DNA of 64,000 nt from Membranipora membranacea (GCA_914767715.1 OU612066.1:37234283-37298282); one strand, 5' to 3'. Shown: positions 37,001 through 50,345, counted from the first letter of the stretch. Notes: generated by a model not told the origin, from the letters alone. A program made the numbers and translations.

Positions 37001-40000
37001 AAGGTGAAGAACTGGGTGAGGCTGAGGGTATTAGGATTAGGTCAACATCAAGATTTCTTTGTCGCAATCAGCTTCTAGTTAGAGGATAGAACCTTTATAT
37101 AATGTTATTACAACACTAGAGAGTACCTGGGAGCTAATATTATGTCACAGCATCCTTTTCCTAAGTCAAAACTTCCCTTCAGTTTGCTGTGGGCTTAGCT
37201 TGTCAGTATTCACATGTTTTAGGATCATAACAAAGTTATGCCACCGGCTTGCCTGTGTACTTGCAGTAGTTGTTATTGTTCACATGATAAGGTTTCTTTG
37301 TAAACAAGCTTCATTGTTCGAGTTTCTGATTCACCAAATTCAAGCGCTTGTTTTCCAATCATGTGGTTTTGTGAGGGGGGAAAGTTGCTTCCTTCATTGC
37401 ATGAAGAGAGGCTCATTTCAACCCCCATACACTACTCAGTCCGGCTTGCGATGAGAAGATTATCACAACTCATCACTATTCTATCGGTTGTGGCGGCAAG
37501 AATTTTAAAAGAGGCATCAGGTATCAGCACCGCATGTCTCTCAGACAATGGGAGCCGACTGATTTCAATTATTTCTGTGGAATTGATACCCATGCTCTGC
37601 CCTGCGAAAATAACCATCATTTATTAGATTATTCCACAAAATGTTACGAATGTAAGTAGTTATGTGATTTATCATGTGTTTGAACAGAGAGACTTGTGGG
37701 TTCACACCGGGTCGGGTCGGGTCGATCCAGTGCTAACAATTCAAGCCTGTTCATTGGTGCGGTGACCTCCAAAATCTATTCAGCAATCCCTAAAACTTGA
37801 AATTCAAGTTTGCCTGTAGCAACAGCCAATCTCAGTCTTATCTAACAGTTGAACCGGGGTCAAATAAACAAACAAAAAACAAAACTGCAGTGTAATGTCA
37901 CAGTGGTATAGCAACACTGCCACCTACAGACAAACATGGGGATATTGGTAGATTAGCCAGAGTTAGAAAACATTTAGTAATCATAGGAATTCCATTATTT
38001 TAGAGGATGTTTTGAATGCGCTGGCTGTGGATTGGTTACATTACACCATCCAAAGTAATTTATCCTGGTGTGTTTGAGTTCTAATCCTGATATTAATCAA
38101 ACATAGCAACAGGATAACATTCGCTATTATTGAGCCAGGGCACCTTGCATGACTTGCCAAGGCATAATTACATGGCACTGTGCCAGCAGTCGATAACTAG
38201 GTCATTATTGTTATGGTCACGTGGTCCAACTCACATGACTGATATAAAAATATCAACAAAGAACAGCTGATGATTTCACAGCGCAGGCAAGCTACTGAGC
38301 TAACGTGGAGGGAGCAAAGTGCATGTAATAACTAAGAGCTGCTACCACATCGAGATATTATGAATCGGTTATATTTATGTAATTCCAGGATGCACATGTG
38401 GGCATTAACGGTATTACTCTTGGCTGGCAAAAACTAGTTGGGTTTCCTCAAATGAGGGTGAAGAATTAATGCCAAACAATGTTGACAGAAAACAATCATC
38501 TTTATGATCTAGATTCACATTGCAATGATAGTATAGATAGTCTGTGCTGTGTTTTTCTGATAGAAATATAGCTGACCTTGCAGTAGGTTGGTTATACCAA
38601 AATTCATATCAGTTCAAGGTCCAAAATAGTCCAATTACAGGCATAACATTTAGAACTGACCGCGGCGTGCATGATCAGATACAATTATATTTGCTGATTA
38701 GTGATGGTGCAATCGCTAGAACTTTGTGCCTAAGAAAAGCTTGACCACCTGTTAAATTAGCTGTAGCTTTGGACGACATGTATGTGGGTTGGTATCCTTG
38801 GGCGTAGGACTCGTAATGGTAACCTATGACTTACATAACTATGGTAGATATATACAGTGACAGTAGGTTAGTGACTCTGATATCGAGAGGATAATCCTTC
38901 CTATGAGGATAGCTCCTCCCAGTCATTCCCCTACTCTCGTACAATTAGAGGTTAGTTAGATCTACATGACGAGCAGACTCACAGTAACTGATGATATAAT
39001 CGCTATGTTATCTCTGGGTAATCGTTTTCCTATCTGAGTAACATACTAATAACAATCCAGACAAACACGTAGGCTCTATCATTTATGCTGGCAAGATCCG
39101 TATTAATCTGACCATACCATGGTAAAGAAAAGTGAAAAGCGAAATGGCTTTATCAAGTGTTTGCTAAGGGAGGAATCTGATGTTTACTGAAAAGTGGTAG
39201 TGATATGTTTTATTAATTTTTGGGATCTGATATATTTAGATATGGGGCGGTTTAATCAAAGCTCTAGATTACGCCAGCATTGTGATTGAGGCGTATTACC
39301 GGTGCTTCATGCCGGTGCATTGCTGATAAACTCGGAGCCAGGTCCATGGCAACTAATGGTCACGCCAACGAACTGAGATTACCTAAAAATAAAGAGCCGG
39401 TTTTACCTGCGCTGTCCCCATTAAAAGCAATCCATCAAATATATTGGCATGACAGTCTTTGTTACAGACCACTGATCAATGTGTAGAGGTCCAGCTGTCC
39501 TTTCTTTTGTTTGCAAACAAAGACTGTCCTTGACTGAGGGGCCATTTCTTTGTGTCTTAGTTGACTCAAAAGTGGTTTTGAAAGTGAATTTTAATCTAAT
39601 TTGAATGGAACTTTAACAACATTAGCCATAAGCCAGTGATGCAGTGATACATTAGATGTTGTACAAGGTACAAACAGAGACAATGGAATGGTCAATTGAA
39701 TCTGATACTATGGTTTACGCTACTAGGGAGATCTTATTATCAAATAGAATATCATCCACGTAGATCTTTGGATGGTTGTTCTCTACCTGGAGCCTCTCTG
39801 CTGTTCCTTTCTTGTCTCCTTCACTTGTTCATACCTCAAAGTCCTGCCCACTTGTCTCAGAAACTTTCAGCAACAATCTTATGAGACTATATTTTTGTTA
39901 CTCTAGGTCAGGGACTGGACCTATCCCGCAGTCCTCGCTCCTGGAATGACAGATTCACATTTCGACCTTCACCCTCACCGCCGGCAGCGTATATAAGTAT

Positions 40001-43000
40001 GTCAGCACCGATGGGCTTCTTCGGCTCGGCTTCTACCGATGAAGGGATAGAAGAGGACACAATGTACCCTATGGATGATCTCATAAGCAGCAAACGCCAA
40101 AAGGTATGTTGTGATTGTTCTCTTTGATATAAATATATATCAGCGGTTGTTCTAAATAAGTCCCTATCAAAAGGACTGAATCAGAACGATGTTCCAAAAA
40201 TGTAATTGACCGGTGTTTCTGAGATTTCTGCACACTTGATCCCCAATAAGTTCAGATTTGGTGAATTATCAGGATTAGGACCTACATGTATTGGAAAAAT
40301 TATCTTTGCTTGAGATTGTCTTCATACTTGAACTTTTTCCCGTGACTTAACAGTCATTCTCCCCTTGGTAACCCAGTATTCAAAAATTGGATGCACCACT
40401 TCCACAGGCAAGTTTATACTGCTGATGCGGCGTCCTTCATAGACGGCCTGATTTGGCACATTATCCATGCTGTGAAACTGCAACAAATGGTAGACTTTCT
40501 AGATCACATGTGCATTCAAAGCGGGATAGTCTACCAATCAATCCAGACTATGATGTGATGTTTCTATCTACCAGTAGCCAAGCTAAATGTGGAAATTGGC
40601 AAGCGATCAAGTTTTGCAAGCAAATGTAGTGAACAATACATCAATCACAGCGTGTCTTCATTTGATCAAAACTAACTGTGTGCAAATTGTTATGTGAAAT
40701 AAAATGTCGCAACATGCCGCTTTTTTTCTGGGAGAGCTACAGGATATCACGGAGTGATAGCATGCTGGGGAAGCCATAAAAGGGAGCACAAAAAAGAGCT
40801 GACCTAGCTATTTCCTAAGTTGAATTTATAAAAAGAAACCCTACCTGGTACTCACCAATAGACTTGAAATGAGATGAAAAATATTCATGCATCTAGTTTC
40901 TATCGCACTATTTGAGAGGCAAATTTGCCAAATTTTGGGCAATCTTGACACATTCCTGGAAGCTGCTGTGATCGGTCGGGTGATTATCTGGGTACCAGGC
41001 TGTGTATGATGGATGTTTGATGGAGCAGTGTTTTCCCCGTGATGGTGTACTCTACACATTTTTTTCTACTTGGGACAGTAAGTAAGAAATGTTTTGTTGA
41101 AACAAGGAGTGAATATCTCAGTAGTGTAATACCAGTGTATGTTTGCTTGGCTGTGTCCCTTCTAACATTAACGTCTTATTTTAGGTTATACAGGAGCCAG
41201 TGAAGACTACTACTAAGTACAAATGTACCTGGAAGGGATGTAGAGCTATCGAAGAAGATTGTGGGGATATAGAGAAGCACATCAGGAACTCCCATCTCGG
41301 GTTTGTAACACTCTCAGTACTCTGTGGCACATCCACACTGTACCTAGTTTAAGCGCTCAAACTGTGGAATTTCATTATCAACCACAATAATGAAATGCCA
41401 CTACCAGCTATCCCAACACAGTTTGAGCGCTTAAACCAGAGACTATATCTATAGTCTCTGCTTAAACTACCCTGTACCCTATAAGACCGCCCAAACGACA
41501 GAGATGGCCCTGTATCAGACGGCCTACCAGTCGTTGACAGACTAGTTGGATGATTGCGAAAAGTTGTCATAGTCATGAACCATTTGTAAGAGACGAGCTA
41601 GTTTTGTGCGTTATTAGAACATTGCAGAATGTCTGTCAGCACAGAACAATACAAACCATATCAAACCTTCTATAAATTTAACTCAAAGGGCAGTTTTCCT
41701 TTGAAGGCTTCTGAAATTAATATAAATTGCCTTTATGGAATTAACGGCACCATTCAAAGGAGTTGAAAGGGAAAGTGGAAATGATGACAGATAATGATAT
41801 GAACCACCGCGAACTAGAAATGATATAAAATGGAGCCAGTTTAAACTACCGCTTAGCCAGTTTTTCTCTTTTTTATCAATAAATGTATTATTTATATTAC
41901 CTGCGGCTCTCCTCATGTACTATTATGTATTATATTTGTAGCCCTAGAGAGATGACAGAGGATTTATCTGACCATGAGGAGGAGTTTTATTATGAGGAGA
42001 TCGAGCACACTGATATGGATGAGATGACAGCTAATATGGAAGGTGAGTAACATAGCCTGTGATACCCAGACATAGTGTGAGGGTCCATAGCACCAGTCTC
42101 GTATTCAGGGATATAGCTGCAGTTGTGATAATTAAGTAGGCCCTCTTACGAGCTCTAACCCCCTCCCCCGTCCAAGCTGTGCACTCCTGTTGATCAGTAA
42201 ATACAACAAGCTCCAAACACAGAGAGTCAGAAATTAAAAAAGGGCACAACATAGACTTATATATGGGCGGACACTCTAAATACCCAAACCAATTCCTATT
42301 TCTTAGTTACTTTGTACAACTGATAGCAGTGACCGGGTAGTCACACTGATAACGCCTAACCTACTGGGGTAGGGATGAGTACGAATGCGAGTAATTATGT
42401 AACCAAACAGCTGATGATGTGTGTGGAACCTCCGGGCACCCCTAGAATTTGTGAGTCAGGGCGTATTCATGATCTCATGCGTACTGAGTGCTTGTTAGAA
42501 CCTGTACAATGTCATACTTTAGTCTCAGATTGAGAATTTGTTGCTCAACGCATCTGCTCAGAGTGATAATGGCGCTACTTTCACTACACATGGCTGGTCA
42601 TTCAGTGCGCTTACATTAAATATCCAGGGTCTGAGGGTCACTTTTAGGGACTATAGAAATTGTTAAACTTTGTTATCAATGCAGGCTTTAGGACACGTTT
42701 GTCAAGAGACTTGATGTTGAAAACAGGACATTTCTACTGAAGGAAAACATCTGAACATTGAGACTTTACATCATGCGTTTTCTTCTTTATATTTTAGTCA
42801 TGACTTGTGCTTCGCCTACTCAGTCGTGCCCTCTGAACCTCAGTCTACCTCGAGCTATCAAACAAGAGTTACCTCTCTCTCTCCCCATACCCAAGTCCTC
42901 GAGCCTAGACCAGGATTACAGTGACAGTAGGAGAGAACTACAGCTCCTACAGCAGCTCAATGATACTAAGTCTACTCCAATCCTCATACCCGGAGCTATA

Positions 43001-43553
43001 TCCATACCTCATAAAGCTCAGCCTAATGCTGCTTACATAGTACCTCAGGTAAGCCTAACTCCATCTTACATCTTGTCAAGCTGATCGTCAATCCCTTGTT
43101 TCTTTATGGAGATGCTGAGAATGGCAATTCCAAGCATTGCGGTAAATTACGAATCATTGCAGACATACATACACACATAGAGAATTTGTCCCAAACTCCC
43201 TGTTCAAAGACTTGTTCGATTTATTGTTTGTATTTTTTGAGTAACTTTGATATGCGTAAGAATAAGACAACTCCACCACCTTCACATTTACCATGAGTGT
43301 CCTTGTTGATTTATATAGCTCGTTGTTTTTGTCATGGTTTTAGAACTCACCCTACAGCCGACAGACATACAAGACAGGAAGCCCTCTATCCCCGACCACA
43401 GCCTCACCTAAGCACACTGGAGGGGTCAGGAAGAGTAGGAGCGACATCAAGAAGTGCAGGAAGGTGTACGGGATGGAGAATAAGGAGCTATGGTGTACTC
43501 AGTGTAAATGGAAGAAGGCCTGTACCCGCTTTGTACCTGAGGTCACTCAGTAA
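33979..43553 (+). CDS. ZNF395-like: ZNF395/ZNF704/SLC2A4RG-like C-clamp transcription factor
   Basis: Nuclear DNA-binding regulator (Glut4EF/HDBP family), complete at 497 residues. Exons: 33979-34451, 36560-36705, 39907-40103, 41185-41300, 41942-42042, 42798-43048, 43344-43553; all phases agree. Residues 1-130 begin with the family motif KRSILGTRV and contain two Tudor-like strands-rich segments ([38 protein letters not shown]). Residues 158-205 carry DEMIAEES and LQNLSCSP, as in relatives. One C2H2 finger has Cys286, Cys291, His304, His309. An acidic EEEFYYEE segment follows. Exon 6 holds PLNLS (356-360, CtBP-type) and IKQE (365-368, sumoylation-type). The C-terminal C-clamp has Cys466, Cys479, Cys482, Cys488 ([20 protein letters not shown]). 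Which vertebrate paralogue it corresponds to cannot be stated; it is probably pre-duplication. Confidence 0.93.
34452..36559 (+). other. Large first intron of the zinc-finger gene
   Basis: No exon, RNA gene or clear repeat seen. First introns of regulators often hold enhancers, but nothing in the sequence identifies one. Confidence 0.5.
36706..39906 (+). other. Large second intron of the zinc-finger gene
   Basis: No exon recognised. A weak hairpin (GACAGTCTTTGTT near 39450 and AACAAAGACTGTC near 39517) and a triple GGGTC at about 37714-37728 are the only structures noticed. Confidence 0.5.
41345..41469. mobile_element. 125-bp inverted-repeat element with 9-bp duplication
   Basis: Ends TAGTTTAAGC and GCTTAAACTA are perfect 10-bp inverted repeats. 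Inside are a longer inverted pair (GTTTAAGCGCTCAAACTGTG at 41347-41366 and its complement at 41417-41436) and a 22-bp palindrome (AGAGACTATA arm). Flanks CACTGTACC (41336-41344) and CCCTGTACC (41470-41478) match at eight of nine positions. It sits in intron 4 of the zinc-finger gene, 44 bp after the exon. Confidence 0.72.
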
Positions 43554-45101
43554 ATATGCCCTCTACCAGTGTCGCTCTCAGCTCACTCAGACAGTAAGGC
43601 CTGTGCCCATTTCGTACCTTTTAGAACAGGCGTCTGGCTGTCGTGCACAGTTTTTGATGTATCTTAGAGTATCTCAACTTTGTTCATTGTCCATTTTCCT
43701 GGTACAATGGCCCACCCCTTTCCTCGCCTCATTGTCCATGGTTTTGCCTCTTGAATGCAAGAAATGTTTTGGTGTTACAACACACTGTCCAGTTGTTAGA
43801 GCTTATTCTCACTTGTTCCTGGGTTTTACAAACGACTTATGGCTATGAGTATCAAACTCATCCTGACATAGAATGCTACAAGCATTTGTCATGATTTGTG
43901 TCCATTTTTTACGTTTTCATGTGTATTCTTGATAATACACTAGCTATTCCAAACCAGCAACAGTAAAATTTTATCGCTTTTTATTCCAAAAAGAAAACTC
44001 AGTATTATAATATTATTATGACAGATAATAGCTATGGATATTGCCATTTTTCTATAGATTTGGTTTTTAACCAACCAGTTTGTATGATAATCATCAGAGT
44101 TATATATATTATTAGTTATTTTTGCATCTTTTTCATATCTCATGTATATACATAAATCTATATAGCTTCCTTATATTTGTACCATATTGTTATATAATTA
44201 TTTATTTGTAGTATTATTTAAGGTTCGGGATTTCAGTTTTTCAAATTGGGTACTTGAACTGGATGGTTTTTTGGAGAGTCATTTATATACCACGCAATAT
44301 CATGATATTATAATAAGCCACATCAAGTATTTTAGATTTTTTATACCAGTATATTATTACTACTGCTACTACTATTTTTTAAGCCATATTGTTATGAGTC
44401 TTACGATGTGCATTGCAATATCAAGTATATATGATATTATTATATAGCTTTTCGGCTGTTTCTAATTGGTTAATTCAGGGCATCCTAAGATTTGTCAATC
44501 CTGCTGGTTTGTATTGCAAATGTCTTACTGTGTTTGGATGTGTAGAAGGTGGCGGTGGTTGTTTTGTGCGTTTCAGTGCTAAGGGCCGGTGAAGGTGGAT
44601 AAGGACTTGGCATTTTTTGTTGGATCTGGTCAGTTTTATATCCCTGCTGGAAGGGAAGACTTCATGAACCTGGTATTTTTGTGCAGCTTGTAAAAAACAT
44701 TACATACATCTTTATATTTGTTATCTATTTTATGATACAGACTTTTGGATATCTTTATTTTAGTAATAAATCATAAACAAACAACTCTGAACTTATAAGT
44801 GTGCATTTAAGGTATATACATTTAACGTACATACACAAGGCACTTCGCACAGCATTAACAAAAAGTTGTGAAAGAAAAATGGGGATAAATAATAAAACTG
44901 ACTACCCATTATCTGTATAATGTAACGACTGATGGAATCTTGAGACCATTGGTCAATCCTCCATTATGAGCATCATTGGAATTTGTTGTGGACATGAAGA
45001 GAAAAATATAACAGGAATTGCATAGGCATGAATGGCGACAACTCAGTAATAAGCCTGCTGGTTCAGGGACCAAGATGATAAACTGCACCTAGCTAACGCC
45101 T
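43554..45101. other. 3' untranslated regions of two convergent genes
   Basis: 1.2 kb follows the zinc-finger stop (43553) and about 0.34 kb follows the PDIA4 stop (45102). The region is AT-rich with no further coding exon. The short open frames here look like chance frames. Confidence 0.5.
44754..44770. promoter_or_regulatory. Interleaved poly(A) signals of convergent genes
   Basis: TTTATT (44754-44759) is AATAAA for the minus-strand PDIA4 gene, and AATAAA (44765-44770) serves the plus-strand zinc-finger gene. They lie 5 bp apart, so the two 3' untranslated regions would meet or overlap slightly. Confidence 0.5.
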
Positions 45102-48100
45102 CTAAAGCTCATCCTTGAATTTCTTTAGAGATACTTCAGCGTGCTCGGTCATGAAATCTCTGAGTGGACCGATCTCACGCTCACCGCTGTATTTGATTGG
45201 CTCTTGTTTTTTATTAGCCGGCGCAAAGTATATAGTAGGATAGCCCATGACGTTGTAGTTCTCAGGGCTGTCGTTAGCGTCGGCGTTCATCTTGGCTATT
45301 ACCAGATGCTTTTCACTTGACAGAGACTTGGCGAGCTTTTCATATTCTGGTGCAAACTTCTTGCAGTGACCGCACCAAGGAGCATACAGCTCGATAAGCA
45401 CATCCTTAGTGTGGTCCTTAACTATCTTCTCGAATGTTTTACCCACAACTGTAACCACAGGTTTGGATTGTTTCTTTGGAGGGATCTGAGATTTGAGATG
45501 AGACTTAACCTTACCTGCCTTTACTCTGTCCAGGAAGTCCTCAATCTACAAGAAGTAGGTATGAATGCATATAATTACACGTCATTATTGTCAGGTTTAC
45601 CTTTAAATGTAATTATTCTTACTATGTTGCAGAGAAATAAAATACAATTGAAATACAATAAAAATAACCATCTCTTTTAAGTAAGTTTAAAAGTTTTGAG
45701 ATACACGAGTCCTGCTATCAGTATCAGAATTTTTAAGAACAACACAAGCAGTGTTCCCAGGTCGAGTCAAGCAATTTAAATCCTTCTGCTGTGAAATTTA
45801 GCATTTTGGTCTTCGGACTTCAAGAAGTAATGCCTGATGTAATGGTCACCAACTTCATTCTACATTGTGCGACAACCAACCCACAGCTCTTCACCTTGAC
45901 AATAAAACCTTTCGGTAAATGTACAGTAAGACAAAATAAAGGACAGAATGTGCTGAATGAAGATACATACCTCATCTTGGTCCCACTCGTCGAGTTCCTC
46001 CATGGGGTAACGGTTACCATCAGCTCCGTAACATCCGATACTGAAGTCCGACCCGGAGTCGTCAAATCCAAACGATTTAATATCTGCATCATTAGCCTCG
46101 TCATCACTCATAGCAAAGTGAAAGTCCTTCCTGTATCTACAAAGTAGAGTAATACTTGAGAAAAAAATCCCCTCTCATCTTATAATCATCAAATAATAAG
46201 AAGCATCCTGTATATGCACTGGGAAAACATTCCATATAAATATAATCCATACAGTTTTCCTTTCTATTGCGCTAGGTCATGGGACATGATCTCAGAGTCA
46301 TTGGGTCAATGACATCGCAGATAAAACAAGATTAAAATCCAGAGGGGTGGAGATTTTTGAACATGAGTTATCTTCTTAACATCACTGGAAAGACAACTCT
46401 GATAAGGTTTCAGTTTTAAAGCAGTAAAGAAAATTTCGCAACAATTAATGCTAGCACGGAGTTCCCCTACTGCAATCTTGGTAACATGTCATCCATCAGA
46501 GCAGCGACTCAACTGAAGGGGTTAACAGTCTCAATGTTGTTACAGTGTATGTCCAAGGTATAACAGACTTACCTATTAGCTATAGGTAAGAGTTTATCTC
46601 TCCATGAAGCAGTCATCTCCCTATACTCATGTGACCAGTCCACAGGTACAAACAGTACACACAGAGGTCTCTTAACGTACCTCTCCTTTGTCTTAGTACT
46701 CCTTGTACCGATCAACGGGGTCTCATGAGCATCAATAAATCCCTACAGTAACAGTCAATAATATTGTCATAAGGGCATAGATAAATCCCTGTAGCAACAA
46801 TCGGCATAGTGGAGACAGTATAGGCATAAGACATAGGCATCAACAAAACATGCAATAGATACAAGCTAAGCGTACAAGGTCCAATATTGGTTGAGTTGAT
46901 GTGAAGATAGACCAGCGTAATTATGGCTCCCTAATATGCCAAAAACTAGAGGACAAAAATTGTTGTTTCTACATTATGGCAAATTAATGTGTATAAGAGA
47001 ATATTGATATAGTCACAGACTCAGAACTAGGTGTTTGATCCCAAATACACTTCGCTTAGACCAAGTTTGATCCGAACTCCTTGCTCCCATTTCCATGGTA
47101 AAAGGCTAGAGGGGTAACGAGATAACAGTGATAACTAACCAGAATCTCAGCCGTCTCAGTATCATCCTTTATCTCAAGCACCTGATAAGGTTTGTCATGT
47201 TTAGTTATCATCAGCTCTGGCATTATTACTACCATTGCCTCCTGATTGGTGACACCATATCTAAAATAATTAATAAAAGTCTCCATACTTATACCATACA
47301 CATACACACATGTTATTATAATATTTATGTTTACATCTTATACGGACTAACTAACAGAGATTAGTCGAAATGAAAGTGAAATTTTACATGTGTTTTCTTA
47401 AATAAATTCTAATGGTAAGCTGCATGCAGAACACATCACAATCCAGGATATTGGATCAAACTTGATCTTCTGGCTAGGTCAAAAGCAATTGTATGCTACA
47501 AACAATGAACTAAACCTTAGTTCATTGCTGCAAAGCCTCTTTCAACAGAACCTGTTTCCACACACAGATAAGAATTTCTCATCTCTTACTTAGCTCTGAT
47601 ATCTGCGTTGGTAGTGTATTGTAGACTGTATGTCTCTCGGGCATACTCTACAGATTCCTGATACTTTGAGTAAGCTGCTACATCCTTAGAGCTGAACATA
47701 CCCACTACTATAACATCATCTATTGGGGTCCTGATAATAATAACACAATACAATCATTAATACACAAGTCATCTAATAAAGCTGACATCGAGAGCTCTCT
47801 ACGCAAGCTGCTGACTCTGAGGTGGCCAGACAACGATGTGGCTAAATCTGATTGGCTAGTGAACAGGCTGGCAGGACCAAGAAAAATCAAGAATGTGGCG
47901 TGTAAGCCTAGTGGGCACACAAAACAACCGAGCAGGGTTTCGAGGAGGAAAGTTGAAATTATCCGCAGGACAATTTTGCTTCTCGTCCAAATCGATAATA
48001 ATTGAAATAATGTATTAATTAGTAATGCAAAAATGTGATTTCAACACGTGATTGATGCTGGGAAAACATAATAAACCAGCCATCATCCGACTAGATTAAG

Positions 48101-50116
48101 TCACACAAACTGACTGACCTATTTTTTATTTCTTTTAGAGTGTTGACAGGCACGGCAGGTGGTCCAGAGCGGTTCTTCATGTAGGTGACGATACCTTTGT
48201 AGTCTCTGGGCCCGTCGTAAGGATACTTCTGAGAGGTAACCTCACCGTCAGGCCCTGTCTTAGCTCTGAACATGAACAGAGTGGGGAATCCCTTCAGATC
48301 GTACGACGCGGACAACTCTTTGTTTGCAACAGCATCAATCTGCGGAAATATGAAAAGAAAAAGTGACTTTGAGAATATGAATAAAACAGTTTTGCAGGTA
48401 CGGGTAGGCTACATAGTGCAGCTGGTAGTTCATAACTAGTATTCCCACAGTGACCTCATGGGGAATACTGCCCGGCTGGAATCTACTAGCAAAAGAAAGC
48501 TTCTTTGTGCAAAGATTTCCCTTTTAAGACGGATGTACCTCTCATTTTAACAATAGCATCAACTACAGATAGTGCACATGAGGTCATATTTATATTCATG
48601 TGAATCTTTCACCAGACAATAACCCAACTGCAAAAAACATCTGTAAAGTGTGGCTAACTCACCTTGGCAAGCCTGATGGCAGGTTCGTTACTGAGAAGGT
48701 CTTTAGCTGCTTTCTCATACTCTGGAGCCAGCTGCTTACAGTGGCCGCACCATGGAGCATAGAACTCAACGAGGGTCAGCTCAGCACTCTTCACGAACTC
48801 ATCGAGCTCAGCCTCATTATTAATGGTTACCACAGACTCAGGAGGGGGCTTGTAGTTAGGGTCTGATTTCTCTTTACACCACTCTACTATACCAGCAGCA
48901 TCTCGCGGACCTTCATAGTCTTCTGGGTTACCTTTACGGAAAAACTTAAGCGTAGGATAGCCAGACACTTCAAACCTGACAAAGAAAGAATCGTGAAGGT
49001 GAAATTAATCAACAGAGATCATTATACCTGCTCATTTCGGGAATAAATAGAATACTTGGTATTTAAAATCACCATCAATTAGATTGTTATATTATAGTTT
49101 ATAAGGACCCCTTGCCAACTTAATGATAGATTACATTAAAATTAACAGCCAACAGGCGATAAAATCTAATTCAGTCGAAAACTCCTGGTGAGTTGCGGCT
49201 GATCGGAATGATAGGTCTTGCATAAGCTTCGTGTTTTTCAATTGTTTTATAATCTGGTCAGCATGATACCTCAGAAAATCAGAGCATGCAAAATTGGATT
49301 GGATGTACTTGTAGCCATACGAACACCCGCGTGGATGCATAGTGTGTTCTCATTCAAAATCAAAGAGCATAATCTCTTGTGTCGGCGATGTGATGCTTTC
49401 AGGATGGAGGACCAATAGACCAACAATCAGTTAGACAAGAACTGTTGATTAAATAAAGGGAGACTCAATCTAAGTATCGGTCTGGAGGTGGAATCAAGAA
49501 AACGAGGAGATATTTTGAAAAGCACAACTGGACAACAACATTGATAAGCTCAGGCCAAGTTGCTTGGAATTAACACTCCCTGGGTTGCTGATGAACAGTA
49601 GGGTGCAGCTTGTTGCGTATGATGTTGGCACACTGTGACTGTGGTCTGACTGTCAGTGTGTCACTGAGTGTGTCAGTGGGTGTGTCACTATTATTATTCT
49701 ATTGAATTGAATACATAACAATACAAGTAACAATTCAAGGATACAAGTAAGTATACAAGTAACAATTCAATAACATTAGTCAGATAGTCAGATACAATAC
49801 TCTAGTCTAAGATGAATACTTAGTTAGGTACTTACTTTCCAGCAATTGCTGTCTCCTGAGTAGCATCAACCTTGACAAGATGTACTGTTGGCTCTAATGC
49901 CAAAAGCTCTTTAGCAGCCTTTTCATATTCTGGTGCAAGACTTTTGCAATGACCACACCATGGTGCATAGAACTCTGCTAGAACAAAGTCATTACTGGCA
50001 ACAAAGGCATCAAAAGTGTCATCTTGCAATGCAATAACTGCTTCTGCATCATCTGCATGGACATAGTTATTGATGGCAGCAACAAGAAGCAAGCAAACAA
50101 ACAACCTTAGCTCCAT
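45102..50116 (-). CDS. PDIA4: Protein disulfide isomerase A4 (ERp72)
   Basis: ER-lumen enzyme that makes, breaks and rearranges disulfides in folding proteins. Complete at 618 residues (vertebrate PDIA4 is about 640). Exons, minus strand: 50116-49836, 48975-48663, 48339-48119, 47730-47590, 47260-47140, 46742-46573, 46136-45971, 45545-45102; every phase agrees. Signal peptide about residues 1-21 (hydrophobic [10 protein letters not shown], probable cleavage after VHA). Thioredoxin domains a0, a and a' each carry CGHC: residues 54-57, 170-173 and 529-532. The b and b' domains lie between the second and third. The protein ends KDEL, an ER-retrieval signal. Three CGHC sites distinguish PDIA4 from PDIA1 and PDIA3. 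The start at 50116 was preferred over an in-frame ATG 12 codons upstream because it puts the signal peptide at the N terminus and has a better context. Confidence 0.96.
47763..48005 (+). other. Coding-like open frame in a PDIA4 intron
   Basis: An ATG-less plus-strand frame of about 80 codons (contains [20 protein letters not shown] and [16 protein letters not shown]) lies mostly in the PDIA4 intron 47731-48118 and ends TGA. It has protein-like composition but no recognised family. It may be a transposon-derived fragment or chance. Confidence 0.3.
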
Positions 50117-50178
50117 TTTCCGTCTGACACTGAATGAAGAAAAATATCCCATTCAAAATCAATTTTCAACTCACTACA

Positions 50179-50197
50179 CTTGGTCTGTTTTGATTGG
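50179..50197 (-). promoter_or_regulatory. ERSE-like motif upstream of PDIA4
   Basis: On the minus strand CCAAT, nine bases, CCAAG. The ER stress response element is CCAAT-N9-CCACG, so this has one mismatch with exact spacing. It is 63-81 bp upstream of the start codon of a gene that is stress-induced in other animals. Suggestive only. Confidence 0.4.
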
Positions 50198-50228
50198 CTT
50201 AGTTCCATAAGAAATCCAACTTAAATAT

Positions 50229-50345
50229 GGGGTTCACTAAAATGCGGAAATGCGGAATTTCTCTTGAAAGTACGCGTTAGCACGCGTGTTTCTCAGTTTT
50301 ACGATGAAATGACTAAAATGCGGAAATTTGGAAAACACATTCTAA
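50229..50345. repeat. Left terminal repeat of the 7.2-kb element
   Basis: Contains ACTAAAATGCGGAAAT twice (at about 50236 and 50312) in direct orientation. The DNA between them, with TACGCGTTAGCACGCGTG, differs from the right end. Confidence 0.75.
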
